Assembly: GCA_945873125.1 (NCBI GenBank)
Contig: CAMCBV010000005.1
Location: forward strand, 37,172-101,171
Direction: 5' to 3'
DNA length: 64,000 nucleotides
Source of the DNA: Prosthecobacter debontii
Lineage (GTDB): Bacteria > Verrucomicrobiota > Verrucomicrobiia > Verrucomicrobiales > Akkermansiaceae
The notes under the pieces were generated by a model that ran no database searches, had not been told where the DNA came from, and was given only the letters and a program-made list of their open reading frames with translations. This document shows positions 52,966 through 61,265 of this stretch, in pieces (the stretch's first letter is position 1; every line of letters begins with the position of its first letter). Both the position numbers and the translations under genes were made by a program.

Positions 52966-54408
52966 ATGCGCTATCTCTTTCTCCTAACAGCCACGATCAC
53001 TTCGGCTTTTTCCCAAACTCAATCGGACTTTTACCTCCGTGAGGAAATTCCTCTTCCCAAGGACGAGGTCATGGAAATTTCCTCCATCGCCCTGATGCCG
53101 CAGGAAAAGGTCGCCGTTGCCACACGCCGCGGTGACGTATGGATCTGCAGCGGCGCTTACGGCGACGACCTCTCAAAAGTCACATGGAAAAAATTTGCCT
53201 TCGGCCTCCATGAACCGCTCGGCATGTATTATCAGAAAGGTTCACTCTTCCTTACCCAACGCCCAGAATTCTCCCGCATCCAAGATTCCAACGCCGATGG
53301 CACGGCTGATGTTTTTGAAACGATCAACTCCGATTGGGGTATCAGCGGCGACTACCACGAATACGCGTTTGGAACCTCTCCTGATAAAAACGGTGACGTA
53401 TGGATCACTCTCTGCCTAACAGGATCTTTTAATGCGAGAGCCAACTGGCGCGGATGGGTTCTCCGCATCACACCGGATGGGAAAATGATTCCGACCTGTT
53501 CCGGCATCCGCTCACCCGGTGGCATCGGTTTCAATGCGGAAGGCGATACGTTCTACACGGACAATCAAGGTATCTGGAATGGCTCATCCTCACTCAAATG
53601 GTTGAAACCCGGCTCGTTTCAGGGCGCACCGGTCGGCAATGGATACCACAAACTCGCCAATCTTCCCGAGCCTCCCACCCCAAAAGACGGATCCCGCATC
53701 CTGACCGAGCGGACGGAACATCCGGAGTTTATCCCTCCTGCGGTCATCTTGCCCCACGGAAAAGTAGGGCAATCTCCAACGGGTATTCAGCCCGACCTCA
53801 CCGGTGGAAAATTCGGTCCTTGGAAAAACCAAGTCTACGTCGGTGAACAAACCCATTCCCAAGTGCAACGCGTCTACCTTGAAAAAGTAAACGGTCTTTA
53901 CCAAGGAGCGGTCTTCCACATGTTGGAAGGCTTCGAAGCAGGCCTTATTCCCATCACGCTGGATCAGGAAAAAGGCATTCTTTTTGCCGGGGGTTCCAAC
54001 CGCGGTTGGGCCTCGCGCGGAAGCAAGCCTTTCACCTTCGAACGCGTCAAATGGACTGGCAAAACTCCTTTTGAAATTCTCACCATGGAAGCCGAGCCGG
54101 ATGGTTTCACGCTCACTTTCACCGAGCCTGTAGATGAAAAATCGGCTGCCGATCTTGCCTCATACTCCATGGAAGCATGGACCTACATCTTCCAGAGCAA
54201 ATACGGCTCACCTGAAGTCGACCAAGCCACTCCCGTCATCAAAGCGACAAAAATCTCCGCCGACAAAAAATCCGTCCGCCTCACGATCGAGGGTCTGGTT
54301 CGCGGCCACGTCCATCATCTCAAAGTCAATGGGCTGAAATCCAAATCCGGTCAGGCCATCTGGCATCCGAATGCCTACTACACGCTGAACGAAATTCCCG
54401 CAAAGTGA
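52966..54408 (+). CDS. Exported propeller protein, PVC-type dehydrogenase-like
   Basis: A 480-residue exported protein (signal peptide 1-17). Repeated segments such as ISSIALMPQEKVAVATRRGDVWIC, HEPLGMYYQKGSLFLTQRPEFSRIQDSNADGTADVFE, and GWVLRITPDGKMIPTCSGIRSPGGIGFNAEGDTFYTDNQGIW suggest a beta-propeller like PQQ-type sugar dehydrogenases and the PVC-group large dehydrogenase/haem proteins. A C-terminal Ig-like domain (about 370-480) follows. It lies 28 bp after the cytochrome-PA14 gene, so they likely form an oxidising pair. No PQQ-binding proof can be given from sequence alone. Confidence 0.78.
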   Translation: MRYLFLLTATITSAFSQTQSDFYLREEIPLPKDEVMEISSIALMPQEKVAVATRRGDVWICSGAYGDDLSKVTWKKFAFGLHEPLGMYYQKGSLFLTQRPEFSRIQDSNADGTADVFETINSDWGISGDYHEYAFGTSPDKNGDVWITLCLTGSFNARANWRGWVLRITPDGKMIPTCSGIRSPGGIGFNAEGDTFYTDNQGIWNGSSSLKWLKPGSFQGAPVGNGYHKLANLPEPPTPKDGSRILTERTEHPEFIPPAVILPHGKVGQSPTGIQPDLTGGKFGPWKNQVYVGEQTHSQVQRVYLEKVNGLYQGAVFHMLEGFEAGLIPITLDQEKGILFAGGSNRGWASRGSKPFTFERVKWTGKTPFEILTMEAEPDGFTLTFTEPVDEKSAADLASYSMEAWTYIFQSKYGSPEVDQATPVIKATKISADKKSVRLTIEGLVRGHVHHLKVNGLKSKSGQAIWHPNAYYTLNEIPAK

Positions 54409-54413
54409 TCTTC

Positions 54414-54484
54414 GGTAGGGTCGTTTTGATAAAACGACCGCTATCTTACGCGTTCAACCCAACGGTCATTTTATCAAAATGACC
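54414..54484. repeat. REPIN-like element (copy E)
   Basis: Begins GGTAGG, hairpin 1 (GGTCGTTTT, GAT, AAAACGACC), spacer GCTATCTTACGCGTTC, hairpin 2 (GGTCATTTT, ATC, AAAATGACC). Both hairpins are perfect. It is 6 bp after the propeller gene stop. Confidence 0.9.
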
Positions 54485-54855
54485 AATCTTTATCGTCATA
54501 CGTGGTGGTAAAACCAACCAACAGATTATAGGGGTTCTAAACTTATCACGAACCTAGCTTTTGATTCAAAAGTCCCAGTGAAAACATGGGTATGGTTGGA
54601 GAATGAAAGTACTGCGACCCACTCACCTTGCTCTCAAATCGCCGCGAGACGCGACTCAAACGGCCTGCTGCGGGACGCCACAGCTACAGGGTAACTCCCC
54701 TTGGACCGCGTGACTCCAGCGATGCCCCGATGAAATCGGTGATCACGCTCCGTTCTTCACTCTTCCCACTGATCACTGATCACTTTCCCCCACCAAAAAC
54801 AATTTCATGCTTGGAATTTACCCCCTCCCCACCCCATCTTCCCCCGCACACAACC
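54485..54855. other. Non-coding stretch before nuoL
   Basis: About 370 bp with no supported gene. It contains a short palindrome CTTTTGATTCAAAAG (54558-54572), a 17-bp sequence at 54703-54719 that also occurs at 21545-21561, and a run of CACTCTTC/GATCACT words at 54753-54786. In-frame codons upstream of nuoL (54628 on) show no conserved N-terminal sequence. Confidence 0.6.
54753..54786. repeat. CACTCTTC/GATCACT tandem words before nuoL
   Basis: TTCACTCTTCCC then two GATCACT units. It resembles the pyrimidine-rich stretches before der and glnD, but lies about 70 bp from the nuoL start. Confidence 0.55.
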
Positions 54856-56640
54856 ATGGCTTGGCTTCTCCTCATTCTCCCACTCGTTGCCGCTGTCTCA
54901 AATCAGCTTTTTCTTCGTAAACTCGGCATCGCCCACCTTATTTCAACCGCCTCAGCGGCAGCGACTTTTGTGATCGCAATTTTGCTGCTCGGGACCACCG
55001 GATCGCTCTCGTTTCCATGGGCTTCGATCGTAACGTTTCAACTCGATATCGGCATCACTCTCGACACGCTATCAACCGGCATGATGATCGTGGTCACAGG
55101 TGTCGGCCTTTTGGTTCATGTTTTCTCGCTGGCTTACATGAAAGACGATTCCGCGAAGGCCCGTTACTTCACCGGCCTCGCCTTGTTCATGTTTTCGATG
55201 ACAGGCATCGTACTGTCATCAAACTTCATCATGACCTTCATCTTCTGGGAATTGGTCGGTCTCAGCTCCTACCTGCTCATCGGCCACTGGTATGAAAAAG
55301 ACTCCGCTGCCGATGCTGCGAAGAAAGCATTCATCACCAACCGCATTGGCGACTTCGGTTTCATGATCGGCATTCTGATGCTCTGGGGAATCACCGGAAC
55401 CCTGACTTTCTCGGAAATGGAAATCCCAACCACGGTTTCCGCCGGTGTGCTCGGTGCAGCGCTTCTCTGCGTGTTCTGCGGTGCGATCGGAAAATCCGCG
55501 CAGCTTCCACTTCATGTCTGGCTACCGGATGCGATGGAAGGTCCAACGCCTGTGTCCGCCCTCATCCACGCCGCCACGATGGTAGCAGCCGGTGTTTACA
55601 TGTTGTTCCGCCTTCAACTCTCCATCGGCGCCGATTCATTCGAGGGTTTCTCAGGAACGACGATTGCATGGATTGGCGGAGCCACCTCACTTGCCGCCGC
55701 ACTGATGGCAACTCAACAAGACGACATCAAAAAAATTCTCGCCTACTCCACTCTCTCGCAACTCGGCTACATGATCATGGCCATCGGGTTACTGGCAGGA
55801 GAAGCCGCGATGTTCCACCTTTTCACTCACGCATGGTTTAAGGCCCTTCTCTTCCTCGGTTCCGGCGCAATCATCTACGCCTGCCACCACGAGCAAAACA
55901 TCTGGAAAATGGGCGGCCTTTTGAAAAAAATGCCGATCACCACGCTTACCTTCGCCATCGGCACCGCGGCACTGATCGCCATTCCTTTCACCTCCGGTTT
56001 CTTCTCGAAGGAGCAAATTCTGGAAGCCGCCCACCATCACAATCCCGCACTGTTCTGGATCGCCGCCGGAGTTGCGGTACTCACGCCTTTCTACATGACC
56101 CGCGCGTTTGTGATTACCTTTCTTGGAAAAAGTCGCTCGGAAAATTCATCACATGCCCATGAAGTCAAACTGCTAATGTCTCTACCACTCATCGCACTTG
56201 CGGTGATGGGATTGATCGCAGGTTTTCCATTCATCGCGGAGAAACTCGCACCTGCTTATAAAAACCCGGGACATCTCATTCACCTCGGATTTGTGACCTA
56301 CATCTCTGTCGGCGCACTCATCACAGGTGTGACAGCCGGCTTCATTCTTTACGCAGGAAAAGAAAAAGACCCGATCTCGATCCCGCTTTTCCGCAACCGT
56401 TTCTACCTAGATGCGATTTACGAAAAAGGCATCGTGAAATATTTCCAAGACGGCTTCGCCGCGATCGTGCATTTCTTCGATGAATTCGTCATCAACGGCC
56501 TCCTCGTCGGCGGCTTGTCCCGTCTAGCGGAAACCACCGGAAGCATCTTCCGCAGAGCTCAATCCGGCAACCTCCAAGCCTACGCCTTCACTTTCGGACT
56601 CGGCGTCCTGCTCGTCATCTACTTCACGGTTTTCTATTAA
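54856..56640 (+). CDS. nuoL: NADH-quinone oxidoreductase subunit L
   Basis: A 594-residue proton-pumping antiporter-like subunit of complex I. It starts at ATG 54856 (MAWLLLILPLVAAV) and shows FIFWELVGLSSYLLIGHWYEKDSAADAAKKAFITNRIGDFGFMIGI, PLHVWLPDAMEGPTPVSALIHAATMVAAGVYMLFR, and KKILAYSTLSQLGYMIMAIGL with the conserved Lys and Glu residues of the proton channel, plus the long lateral helix region near the C-terminus. It stands alone with no nuoK, nuoM or nuoN next to it. Confidence 0.95.
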   Translation: MAWLLLILPLVAAVSNQLFLRKLGIAHLISTASAAATFVIAILLLGTTGSLSFPWASIVTFQLDIGITLDTLSTGMMIVVTGVGLLVHVFSLAYMKDDSAKARYFTGLALFMFSMTGIVLSSNFIMTFIFWELVGLSSYLLIGHWYEKDSAADAAKKAFITNRIGDFGFMIGILMLWGITGTLTFSEMEIPTTVSAGVLGAALLCVFCGAIGKSAQLPLHVWLPDAMEGPTPVSALIHAATMVAAGVYMLFRLQLSIGADSFEGFSGTTIAWIGGATSLAAALMATQQDDIKKILAYSTLSQLGYMIMAIGLLAGEAAMFHLFTHAWFKALLFLGSGAIIYACHHEQNIWKMGGLLKKMPITTLTFAIGTAALIAIPFTSGFFSKEQILEAAHHHNPALFWIAAGVAVLTPFYMTRAFVITFLGKSRSENSSHAHEVKLLMSLPLIALAVMGLIAGFPFIAEKLAPAYKNPGHLIHLGFVTYISVGALITGVTAGFILYAGKEKDPISIPLFRNRFYLDAIYEKGIVKYFQDGFAAIVHFFDEFVINGLLVGGLSRLAETTGSIFRRAQSGNLQAYAFTFGLGVLLVIYFTVFY

Positions 56641-56763
56641 GTCTCAATTTTCAAATTTCAAATTCCAATGGTCATCGCTCTTGATCAAGCGACGACTGGC
56701 AACTCATAAGATATCTCTGCGACCCTTTGCGACCTCTGCGCCTCTGCGGTGAAATTTACAGAT

Positions 56764-57579
56764 ATGACCCGCACCCGCTTCGCCCCCAGCCCGACCGGTG
56801 AACTCCACCTCGGTCACGCTTACGCTGCGAAAGTCGCATACGATCTCGCACGCGAGCACAACGGTCATTTTCTCCTTCGCCACGAAGACATCGACTCCTC
56901 ACGCGTTCGTGAAATCTATTACTCGCAAATCGAAGAAGATCTGCGTTGGCTGGGCTTGAATTGGGATGGTGACGCCCTCCGTCAAAGCCACCGCCAAGAT
57001 GCCTACCGTGACGCCCTGGAGATCTTGAAGCAACGCGGTTTGGTCTATCCGTGTTTCTGCACACGCAAAGACATCCAACAAAGTCTGAGCGCTCCTCATG
57101 GCCTAACCGAACATATTTACCCCGGTATCTGCCGAGATATCCCAGCAAGCGAATCCGCCCAACGCATTGCCGAAGGCGATGCCCATGCATGGCGTTTCAA
57201 TTCCAACCTAGCCGCGCTCATTCACGGTGAACTCAGTTTCCATGATCTGCGCTTCGGAAAAACTCAAGTGAACCCAGATGCAAACGGCGATGCCGTCCTT
57301 GCGCGCAAGGATATCGGGATCGCCTATCACTTGGCCGTCGTCGTGGACGATGCGTTTCAAAACATCACCCACGTGACTCGTGGTGACGACCTGTTAGAGT
57401 CCACCCATATCCACCGCCAACTCCAAGCCGTGTTAGGTTTTCCAGAACCCACCTACCTACACCACCGCTGCATTTGTGATGAAAACGGCAAACGTCTCGC
57501 AAAACGCGATGACGCCAGATCCATCCGCACCCTTCGAGAACAAGGCCATACACCTGAAGGTATAAAAATAAATCTATAA
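56764..57579 (+). CDS. gluQ: Glutamyl-Q tRNA(Asp) synthetase
   Basis: A 271-residue short paralogue of GluRS that attaches glutamate to queuosine in tRNA-Asp rather than to tRNA-Glu. It has TRFAPSPTGELHLGHAYAAK (HIGH region), LLRHEDIDSSRVREIYYSQI, a Zn site in YPCFCTRKDIQ ... YPGICRD, and RLAKRDDARSI in place of KMSKS. It lacks the anticodon-binding domain of GluRS, as the family does. ATG 56764 is the family start. A tRNA-Asp with anticodon GTC, its expected substrate, is present at 21372. Confidence 0.95.
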   Translation: MTRTRFAPSPTGELHLGHAYAAKVAYDLAREHNGHFLLRHEDIDSSRVREIYYSQIEEDLRWLGLNWDGDALRQSHRQDAYRDALEILKQRGLVYPCFCTRKDIQQSLSAPHGLTEHIYPGICRDIPASESAQRIAEGDAHAWRFNSNLAALIHGELSFHDLRFGKTQVNPDANGDAVLARKDIGIAYHLAVVVDDAFQNITHVTRGDDLLESTHIHRQLQAVLGFPEPTYLHHRCICDENGKRLAKRDDARSIRTLREQGHTPEGIKINL

Positions 57580-57906
57580 ATAAATAACAGGTCTCCCACC
57601 CTATCACACTGAGATCGTGATAATTAGACTGTTTGCCAAAAGTCCTTGCGTAAAAGGCCGAGCGATGGGGTCACGAGTTCAAGGCGTGATGAGGGCGCGG
57701 ATGAATATCCGCAACTGAAGAACAACGCAGAAATCGTGACTCCATCGCCGGGACTGTAGCAAAACTCCCGCGAGAGCGGCAAAATTCAAAACCTAAAAAA
57801 TCTCCCTTTTGCGTAAGGACTTTTGGCAACCAGTCTATTTTCAACAAAGGCGGACTCACATTTCTATTATCCGATCTATTTCATTCATCGCTCTTTCCGA
57901 GGACAC
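57580..57906. other. Intergenic stretch holding a MITE-like element
   Basis: No supported gene. Most of it is the 213-bp inverted-repeat element at 57625-57837; the rest (57838-57906) is short flank before the stop of the beta-helix gene on the minus strand. Confidence 0.7.
57625..57837. mobile_element. MITE-like element with 33-bp terminal inverted repeats
   Basis: The outer 33 bases, 57625-57657 and 57805-57837, are reverse complements at 30 of 33 positions; the left one reads TAGACTG then TTTGCCAAAAGTCC. Both ends begin with TA, so a TA target duplication with an inner GACTG...CAGTC repeat is possible, as in IS630/mariner-type elements. A second inverted repeat (57663-57676 and 57734-57747, 13 of 14 positions) is nested inside, with a small GCGGAT/ATCCGC hairpin between. 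No open reading frame of useful size lies within it. Confidence 0.75.
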
Positions 57907-59052
57907 TTACTTCTCTATCGGGGCCGAGCCGATCCGTCGGGCGCGGATGTTTGCACCACCATTGATGGTGAATTTTTCGACCGCACCCACAGCCCCCTCG
58001 ACAACCCAGTAGTTGATGTCGGCAAAACCGAGATTCTTCGGGTCGTTAATATCACTGACGAGCGCCTGCCATGCATTATTGGCATCCGTTTGTCCAGGCC
58101 CCGGTTGTTCCGTGTTCATCTGTTCAATCGAAAACCCGTGCCTGCCGGAGACCGTGATGTGATGGGTGTTGCGCTGCGCACACACCCGCCCGAAGCGCGA
58201 GGCATGATGGTTCGTCACGAATTCCAGGCCGTTGATGTTAGAACCGAGGTTGATGTTATCCCCGTCGGTGTGCTCGTTGACTAGGATGCCGGTGTGATAG
58301 CCGGTCACCATGACATTGCGCAGGATCGTGAGGGCCCCGTTGTTACAGGCCGGCGTGCTGATGCCGGCTGTGCCGTGGGTGGGCTTGGACGCCTGCACGC
58401 TGTAGATGTCCGTATTGACGAAGACGTTCTCAATCTTGCATTGCACCGCGTTCAACAGATCAATGCCGCCGATACCGGGGTTGTCGTAGGTGCGGACGTC
58501 CAGGTTCCGCAGGCTCACATTGACCCCCGAGAACCGATCGTACAATTTATCGGGAACGTTGGCAGCAGAGATGACAGCTGGCCCCGATTCCGACAGGCAT
58601 TTGATAATCGTGCCGTTCTTCGGAAACACGAACTTGCCGATCGTCCCGAAGACCGGGGTCGGTTCGCTCTCGCCCGCGATCTCCACGGTGATCCACTCTT
58701 TGGTTCCGGGAATGACAATCCTGCCGCGATAGATCCCGTCGGGGATAAACATTTTTCCGCCACCGGCAGCGATCACCGCCTTCAGGCAGGCCGAGAATGC
58801 TTCGGTGTTGTCCGTCTTGTCGTCGCCCACCGCCCCGTAGTTCAACACATTGAATGTTCGCGATTTCACGCTCGTGGCACTTGCGCTGTTTTTCTTCCCT
58901 TCCTCAGCTGCAAATACTCCAGCCGCCAAAATTAAGCTACTTATCGTCATCAGAACCATCGTGTTCCTCATAGAATTTTTCTTTTTATCGCCCAATATAT
59001 TTTTCACACGTTTCATTGCCTGTTGCCTTCTAACATTTTTCATAACGATCAT
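57907..59052 (-). CDS. Exported pectate-lyase-superfamily beta-helix protein
   Basis: About 381 residues. A Lys/Arg-rich start leads to a signal peptide (MVLMTISSLILAAGVFAA), followed by the Pectate_lyase_3 signature FNVLNYGAVGDDKTDNTEAFSACLKAVIAAGGGKMFIPDGIY and a parallel beta-helix with rungs such as LRNLDVRTYDNPGIGGIDLLNAVQCKIENVFVN. The substrate is unknown; the family includes pectate and other polysaccharide lyases and GH-like enzymes. ATG 59052 overlaps the stop of the upstream GH32-like gene (ATGA), with an AGGA before it; ATG 59043 and 58971 are alternative starts. Confidence 0.8.
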   Translation of the reverse strand: MIVMKNVRRQQAMKRVKNILGDKKKNSMRNTMVLMTISSLILAAGVFAAEEGKKNSASATSVKSRTFNVLNYGAVGDDKTDNTEAFSACLKAVIAAGGGKMFIPDGIYRGRIVIPGTKEWITVEIAGESEPTPVFGTIGKFVFPKNGTIIKCLSESGPAVISAANVPDKLYDRFSGVNVSLRNLDVRTYDNPGIGGIDLLNAVQCKIENVFVNTDIYSVQASKPTHGTAGISTPACNNGALTILRNVMVTGYHTGILVNEHTDGDNINLGSNINGLEFVTNHHASRFGRVCAQRNTHHITVSGRHGFSIEQMNTEQPGPGQTDANNAWQALVSDINDPKNLGFADINYWVVEGAVGAVEKFTINGGANIRARRIGSAPIEK

Positions 59053-61154
59053 TCCTTTCCTACGGTATAGATCGACTTCATCTTCCATGCGGTCACCTTC
59101 TTGACGAGCAGGTCGCCGCCGGTTGAAAAGAGGCTTACGCCGAGGTTGGCCGGATCATACTCATGCCAAGCGACCACCGCCTGGCGATCATTCGCAAACA
59201 CCTCGATCATGCTCTTGTCGATAAAGATCCGCAGCGTGAGGTCTTCCCCCTCTCGGAGTTCAAAGGGAGGATTGACGTAATCCACCGTCAACGTCTTCTT
59301 TCCAGCGCCGAATGCAACAGGGAACCCATTTCCGCCCTTCTCATCGCACAGCAGATTGATGCCGAATTCCCTGGCCTTCGACGCAGGAATCACGACCTCC
59401 AGCTCTATCGAGTCGCCGTTGATATTCTGAAGCTTGTAGATGGAGTCACTCTTGACCGTAATCTCCTTTTCCGTTTTCGGATCGTAACGAAGTGTCGCCA
59501 GCTCACGCAGCGGCTTGATGCGCAGCACGCCGTCCTCAGGCAGGCTGAGTTCTCTTGGTAGAGACTGGATTCCCTGCTGGAAAACAGCTTTGTTCAGGAG
59601 ACTGTTGAAGTTTTTCGACCGGTTCGTTGTTTGCATACCATTTACCAACGGCGTACACCAGGCCCACATGACCCGGCGTCCGTCTTTCGTCACGAGCGAT
59701 TCCGGCGCGAAGAAATCCCAGCGTGTCCAGTTCATGCGCGCATGGAAGTCGGGCACGAATTTCTCGTCCTTGAAATCACCGAGGTAGTAGCGGCAGCCAA
59801 GATTGTGACTGATGCAAAGCAGCATGTGTTTGTTGCCGATCTTGAAAAAGTTCGGGCACGAGACGTCTTCGCTCTTTTGCACGTCAGGCATGTCGTGCGC
59901 GAGAAACAGGCCGAGGTAATCCCAGTTTTTCAGGTCGGTGGATTTAAAAAGCGTGGGTGGCTTTCCGCTGCCAGGGGTTCCACCGGAGAGTGCGTAACAG
60001 GTGTCGCCATCGAGCCATGCGTCCGGGTCCCAGTGCGCGATTTTACTGGCATCCTGGCCCGGCTGGATTCGAGGCTCCAGCTTCCATGGCTTGCTCCATT
60101 TCTCCAGTTGGTCGTCCTCGGCCACAGCGATCTGGTTTCTTCCGGAGCCTTGCCCATGATAGATGATCGCAGGCTTGCCGTCCTTGGTCATGAAACCGGT
60201 ACCGCTGAACATGCCGTGCCCAGTTGTTTTCGGCGTGAGCGTTGTCGGGTGCCACTTCCAATGTACCATATCGGTGCCGGAAACATGAGCGAAGGCCGGT
60301 CCACCATAAGCTTCGTAAATATAGTGCAGGTGATAACGGCCTTTCCAGTAGAAGGCGCAGTTGGGGTCGCCTGGCATGGCATTACCGGGCCCGGGATGGG
60401 CCAGGTGATAGGTCAGCCAGGTCTTGGGCGGATTGGCGGGCATCGCCGGGGTTTCAACCATATCCGCCAGCTTTTTCGCGGCGGCGATCAACTCGCCGCT
60501 TTGCGTTAGGATCAGGCGACCCCCTTCGATTTTGGCTCCGCCGTCCAGGTTGTTGACGGGAAAGCGTCTCATCCGGTCGGTTTCCATGCCCTTCTCAAAA
60601 GTCCACCAGGCATAAGGCTTGATGGCGGACTCCTTGTTAGGTTCCAGTTTGCGGATTTCGTCGGCGGTGAGCGCGCGGTCGTAGATGCGCGCGTCGTCGA
60701 TGGATCCTTGGAGGTTGTTGCCGGATCCTATCCCCTGGTGACGCAGACCGAAGACGGCGATGGTGTCCTTGGTGCCGAGCAGGTCGATGTTGTTGGCCTC
60801 GTAGGACGCGCAGGGTTCGCCATTCCGATAGATGGTGATTCGGTTGCCATGGTAAGCAACCGCCATCTGGACCAGGGTCTTGTCATCGGCTTTCTCAACA
60901 GCGTTTGCCTGCTGGTCGCCTTGCGTTCTGACGAAACCTTCGCTGCCCGCCATCCACTTGCCGACAGCCCTTTCGCCAAAGACGATCCCGTCAAATCGAT
61001 CGCCTGACTGGATCGTGAGCGCGCTGCCGCCCTGCTGGGTCGTGTTTGCGAGACACACCCACGAGACGAGCGTCTTGTCCGTTCCGGCAACCGCCGCGCA
61101 GCAAAGAGCCAGGGTTGCGAAACTGATTACCAAATTCGTGATCATTGTCTTCAT
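59049..61154 (-). CDS. Exported GH32-like glycosidase with LamG domain
   Basis: About 701 residues. Signal peptide (MKTMITNLVISFATLALCCAAVAG), a concanavalin-like LamG domain (about 25-185; DRFDGIVFGERAVG ... GSIDDARIYDRALTADEIRKL), then a GH32-type five-bladed propeller and a C-terminal beta-sandwich (LRIFIDKSMIEVFANDRQAVV). Acidic motifs in the GH32 order are GDPNCAFYWKGRYHLHY, HWDPDAWLDGD and SEDVSCPNFF, though each differs from the classic WMNDPNG, RDP and EC motifs, so activity on fructans is not certain. ATG 61154 is chosen; upstream frame sequence looks like repeat DNA. Confidence 0.85.
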   Translation of the reverse strand: MKTMITNLVISFATLALCCAAVAGTDKTLVSWVCLANTTQQGGSALTIQSGDRFDGIVFGERAVGKWMAGSEGFVRTQGDQQANAVEKADDKTLVQMAVAYHGNRITIYRNGEPCASYEANNIDLLGTKDTIAVFGLRHQGIGSGNNLQGSIDDARIYDRALTADEIRKLEPNKESAIKPYAWWTFEKGMETDRMRRFPVNNLDGGAKIEGGRLILTQSGELIAAAKKLADMVETPAMPANPPKTWLTYHLAHPGPGNAMPGDPNCAFYWKGRYHLHYIYEAYGGPAFAHVSGTDMVHWKWHPTTLTPKTTGHGMFSGTGFMTKDGKPAIIYHGQGSGRNQIAVAEDDQLEKWSKPWKLEPRIQPGQDASKIAHWDPDAWLDGDTCYALSGGTPGSGKPPTLFKSTDLKNWDYLGLFLAHDMPDVQKSEDVSCPNFFKIGNKHMLLCISHNLGCRYYLGDFKDEKFVPDFHARMNWTRWDFFAPESLVTKDGRRVMWAWCTPLVNGMQTTNRSKNFNSLLNKAVFQQGIQSLPRELSLPEDGVLRIKPLRELATLRYDPKTEKEITVKSDSIYKLQNINGDSIELEVVIPASKAREFGINLLCDEKGGNGFPVAFGAGKKTLTVDYVNPPFELREGEDLTLRIFIDKSMIEVFANDRQAVVAWHEYDPANLGVSLFSTGGDLLVKKVTAWKMKSIYTVGKE

Positions 61155-61265
61155 GATGTTGCTTACTGCGGAAGGCCCCTGAAAGAGCCAATCGTCCGGA
61201 CCGGCCTGCCTGTCGTAGCCTCGGCGAAGACTGGAGGGCGGGGAAATGGGGGTTGTCTTCATGCT

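Noticed and set aside
56670..56700. Possible REPIN remnant around CGCTCTTGATCAAGCG before gluQ
   Set aside because: Shares only a TGATCA-centred palindrome; arms, loop and spacer do not match the family.
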